Source of the DNA: Botryllus schlosseri
Lineage: Eukaryota; Chordata; Ascidiacea; Stolidobranchia; Styelidae
DNA: 20,557 bases
Direction: 5' to 3'
NCBI GenBank assembly: GCA_000444245.1
Contig: ATSW01009777.1
Location: forward strand, 1-20,557
Under the pieces are notes generated by a model. That model saw only the letters and a program-made list of their open reading frames with translations, had not been told where the DNA came from and did not search any database. A program made the translations under genes and the position numbers. Shown here piece by piece: positions 18,225-20,557 of the stretch; the first letter of the stretch is position 1, and each line of letters starts with the position of its first letter.

Positions 18225-18620
18225 TTTTTTTCTTCAAATTTTTGCCCAGTTATAAGCGGTAGAAGCCAAGGTATTGCAGTTGAAAATTTTGGATTTGAAA
18301 AATAGCATTGACGATGGGAAAGTCATCATAGAATTATTAATTAGAAACTCAAATAACTTTGCTTCTACGCGGTGGAATTGCGCCACATTAGCTTTGCATC
18401 GTTTTTGTAGACAACTCAACAATCTCGTGGGTTTAACTGCAAAATTTGAAAAAGAAATTTCAATTTTTTTTATGATAAATTCAAATATTCAAATTCCCAT
18501 AGCGTCATCTACTGGTTGGAATTCAGCCAAATTTGGTGTTCAACGTTGTTCTTAGCCAATCTTATAAAATAGCCGAGAAAATTGGGAAAAAGGTTATTTT
18601 GAACAACCCTAGTGTGCGGT
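18225..18620 (+). repeat. diverged intronic repeat, 145-bp unit (copy 2)
   Basis: Aligns with 10540-10935 in the same orientation. Paired landmarks are GAATTATTAATTAGAAACTC, TTTGCATCGT, GACAACTCAACAATCTCGT, CCAAATTTGGTGTTCAACG and TTTTGAACAACCCTAGTGTGC. The unit (CTACGCGGTGGAATTGCG at about 18365, CTACTGGTTGGAATTCAGCC at about 18510) again repeats after about 145 bases. Plus-strand frames of 66-93 codons across it are by-products. Confidence 0.65.
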
Positions 18621-18624
18621 TATG

Positions 18625-18790
18625 CAGAGGTGGTCAAAATTGTAGAAGTAGAAGTAAATGTTCAGATAGCTACTCCGTTATAAGTAGAAGTAGCCATTTC
18701 ATGACGAGGCAAAACAACTTCAAGTACAAGTAGTCAGTGAAAGAAAATGCTCAATTAGTTCAAAGAAGTAGATTTAGAGGCGGCGATGCT
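18625..18790 (+). mobile_element. hAT-like terminal fragment
   Basis: CAGAGGTGGTCAAAATTGTAG at 18625 is a typical hAT end. It is followed by AGAAGTAGAAGTAAATG, ATAAGTAGAAGTAGCC and CTTCAAGTACAAGTAG subterminal repeats. No matching right end was found before exon 7. It is related in word content to 7680-7830. Confidence 0.5.
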
Positions 18791-19477
18791 TACTTTTAGC
18801 AGTCGATCGATGGTGGCTTGGAATAACAGGATGTGTGCTGTGACTATCACAGAACGGCTGATGGTGACCAGGAGAAAATTTTAATTTCTAAGCCATCGGG
18901 GCATAATAGATCCGTTACAAATCAGTTTGAAGCTATCTGAGCCAGTTTATGAATTTATGAATCAATGAATGTATGTTGGCTGCTAGCTGTGTTACCATAA
19001 TGTCTTGGAAGCTGTCAGTTGTCAGAGTCTGTGTCATAGTATTGAAACTCCTGGGTTTGAACTAAGGACGTCTGGTTTAAATCAAGCTGGGAAACTGTTT
19101 CTTGGACAAATCCTGGTAGCAGATCCTGCCTAATTTCGGTACCATGGTTTATGGTATTTTGTAAAAACATTACCTACAGCAGAGACTGTCGACAAAGGAA
19201 ATGCTGTGTATGTGTCGATGTTCTCTATCCTTTTGACCCTTAGCCAATGTTTATTTGTCAAATTCATTTCATGAGGCGCCCAAATGTCAGTGTGAACCCG
19301 ATAATGACACATATTCAAAGAAAACTAAATTCAAAACCACCGGAAATTGCTAGTCCACATTTAAATCTAGTTGAAAATTGTAAATTTCAAATCAAAATAT
19401 CAAGTTCAGCTTTCAAATCAAGACCCCACACCACGCCGCTATATGCTACCGGTACTGAACTGGCGTTTTTACGGCAG
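18791..19477 (+). other. rest of ZSWIM8 intron
   Basis: Nothing recognisable. The frame used by the next exon is open well upstream (from 19247), but that part has no similarity to ZSWIM8 and precedes the acceptor at 19477. Confidence 0.5.
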
Positions 19478-19654
19478 GCGAAAAACCCAGACTGGCTCAA
19501 GTCTTGCACGGAATACGCCTACCGAACTTTCGAAAGAATCGTGTTCCTCTGCAACGTGCTGTCTGAAAATTGCGAGCACCGTCTCCTGGCTTTCCAAGTC
19601 GGACTGTACGGCCTGCAGTTTGAGCGTCTGCCAGCCAGCAGCAAAGCGATGGAG
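19478..19654 (+). CDS. ZSWIM8: ZSWIM8 exon (internal exon 7)
   Basis: The start is set by TTTTTACGGCAG, whose phase 0 agrees with the previous exon. It encodes AKNPDWLKSC, then FERIVFLCNVLSE, HRLLAFQVGLYGLQFERLP and ASSKAME, ending GAG|GTTAGA. Human has SKAAFLLTVLSE, HNLAFRVGMFALELQRPPASTKALE at this place. The next intron is only 61 bases. Confidence 0.92.
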
Positions 19655-19715
19655 GTTAGATTCATGCTTCGCTAGATTCCGTTTTTACGTCACTCTACTC
19701 TGTATCTATGTTCAG

Positions 19716-19941
19716 GTTAAGCTGTTTCACAAGCAACTGCAAATTACCTCGATCATGAAAAAGCTTCCGCTCTCCGACAAGGAGCTGGAGATACTAAGAG
19801 AGAAAGCCAACTGTCTGATCGGCTACGCCGATAATTACAGCAACATGAATCACGTTACCCCGGGCGGCAATCATTCCAGCATCCAGCACGTTCTTCCTCT
19901 ACATCTCGCCATGTTTGTGTTTGACGCGCTGTGCTTGCAAG
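19716..19941 (+). CDS. ZSWIM8: ZSWIM8 exon (internal exon 8)
   Basis: It begins VKLFHKQLQI after TGTTCAG. Further matches are MKKLPLSDKELEILREKA, a variable NYSNMNHVTPGGNHSS loop, then VLPLHLAMFVFDALC, ending TTGCAAG|GTAAAG with one base of a Gly codon. The human counterpart runs VKLAYQESEVAALLKKIPL to VLPLMLASFIFDVLC. The Asn/His/Gly loop is longer than I recall in human. Confidence 0.95.
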
Positions 19942-20138
19942 GTAAAGCGATAGTGTTTTAGCTTAATGATGGTGGTGCGGCTTCTTGATTGGTAGGCGGT
20001 GGGTTTGACCTCCAGCCGGGTCAGACCAAAGACCTGCAGTAAAACTGGTAGCCATGGCTTCCCTCTGTGACGGTAGGCTTTTCCGGGATGGCATAGAGGG
20101 GTGGTGCAAGACTTAGAGAGCATTACAAGGTTATTTCT

Positions 20139-20255
20139 GCATCTTCCTTGTCCAGCGGAATATGCACATCAAGCACTCGTGGTATGCATATGCACAGATC
20201 GTGTGTATGTATATCTTGACTCGATGTATATGCCGCAAAAACATCGAGGACATTA
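20139..20255. repeat. miniature inverted-repeat element, copy 2 (opposite orientation)
   Basis: The reverse complement of this segment follows 11631-11750: TCGATGTTTTTGCGGCATATACA, TGTGCATATGCATACCA, CGCTGGACAAGGAAGATGC. Its own terminal repeats are GCGGAATATGCAC (20155-20167) and GTATATGCCGC (20226-20236). It lies in the ZSWIM8 intron 19942-20329. Confidence 0.65.
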
Positions 20256-20329
20256 TGGACATATATGTCGTCTTATTCCTGCTCCTAATTGGACCGCCAA
20301 TTTTTGACGGGATTATCTTTTTCATGCAG

Positions 20330-20460
20330 GTAAAACAGGTAACGACAAGGACAGACGGCAGAATAACCATTCGAGATACGAAGCTCGCGTTGAGAGTAAG
20401 GTCGTGGAGCAAGATCGAGAGTTGGGGTTCTTGGCGTCTGTCTCTGCTTTGGGATATAAG
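20330..20460 (+). CDS. ZSWIM8: ZSWIM8 exon (internal exon 9, last in window)
   Basis: After TTTTTCATGCAG, GT completes Gly. A charged, probably disordered stretch follows (KTGNDKDRRQNNHSRYEARV), then EQDRELGFLASVSALGYK, matching human DEELGFEAAVAALGMK. It ends AAG|GTACTG in phase 0. The frame stays open to the window end, but the residues after the donor (VLRLCKDCGG...) do not match the family, so I end the exon at 20460. The remaining roughly 700 C-terminal residues (human scale) must lie beyond the window. Confidence 0.88.
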
Positions 20461-20557
20461 GTACTGCGACTCTGTAAGGACTGTGGAGGGTGTGCTCATT
20501 TCCGTTTTGGGTTGAGGTTTTGTTGTTTGCCGCTTCGCCGTGTTTGGATTGATGTAA

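Noticed and set aside
19247-19477. N-terminal extension of the exon starting at 19478
   Set aside because: The frame is open but has no similarity to ZSWIM8, and a phase-matching acceptor (ACGGCAG) sits exactly where homology begins.
20131-20499. 122-codon minus-strand frame
   Set aside because: It lies across a ZSWIM8 exon and a miniature element on the opposite strand and has no recognisable features.

Overview
This is a draft-quality (scattered N) stretch of an animal nuclear genome. Exons interrupted by GT-AG introns, several transposon families, a tRNA-derived SINE-like head and TTAGGG-type G-rich repeats all point to a metazoan. Several introns are very short (59-71 bp) and others are long and full of transposons, which suggests an invertebrate or basal chordate. 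A tunicate is possible, but nothing here fixes the species.

Region by region: 1-6500 is mostly repeats. It holds a 60-bp tandem array inside a palindrome-rich element (about 443-1130). It also holds two minus-strand copies of a Penelope-like retroelement 3' part (2441-2936 and 4490-5224), the longer one with a recognisable GIY-YIG endonuclease domain. With these lie a 102-bp duplicated segment, a tRNA-like SINE head, and a telomere-like G-rich minisatellite that turns into its own inverted copy at about 5477. At 6534-6992 lies an intact, uninterrupted coding sequence for the beta subunit of the nascent polypeptide-associated complex (BTF3). From 7200 to 10240 there are only hAT-like repeats and sequence I cannot assign.

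From 10243 to 20460, nine plus-strand exons encode the middle of a ZSWIM8 orthologue (EBAX-1 in C. elegans, Dora in Drosophila). This is the substrate receptor of a Cullin-RING ubiquitin ligase best known for target-directed microRNA degradation. Every junction agrees in reading phase. The SWIM zinc finger and the C-terminal third are not in the exons I can see, and about 250 residues (human scale) between exons 4 and 5 were not found. The long introns carry DNA transposons: a 1.4-kb element with 29-bp terminal inverted repeats, a GAGTC-rich element, a miniature palindromic element present twice in opposite orientations, and a diverged family built on a 145-bp unit. The largest intron also holds an unrecognised open reading frame with a signal peptide and a good splice donor.

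The two host genes have separate housekeeping roles: BTF3 acts on nascent chains at the ribosome, and ZSWIM8 in ubiquitin-dependent turnover. I see no functional link between them beyond position. No prokaryotic-type system (CRISPR, toxin-antitoxin, operon) is present.
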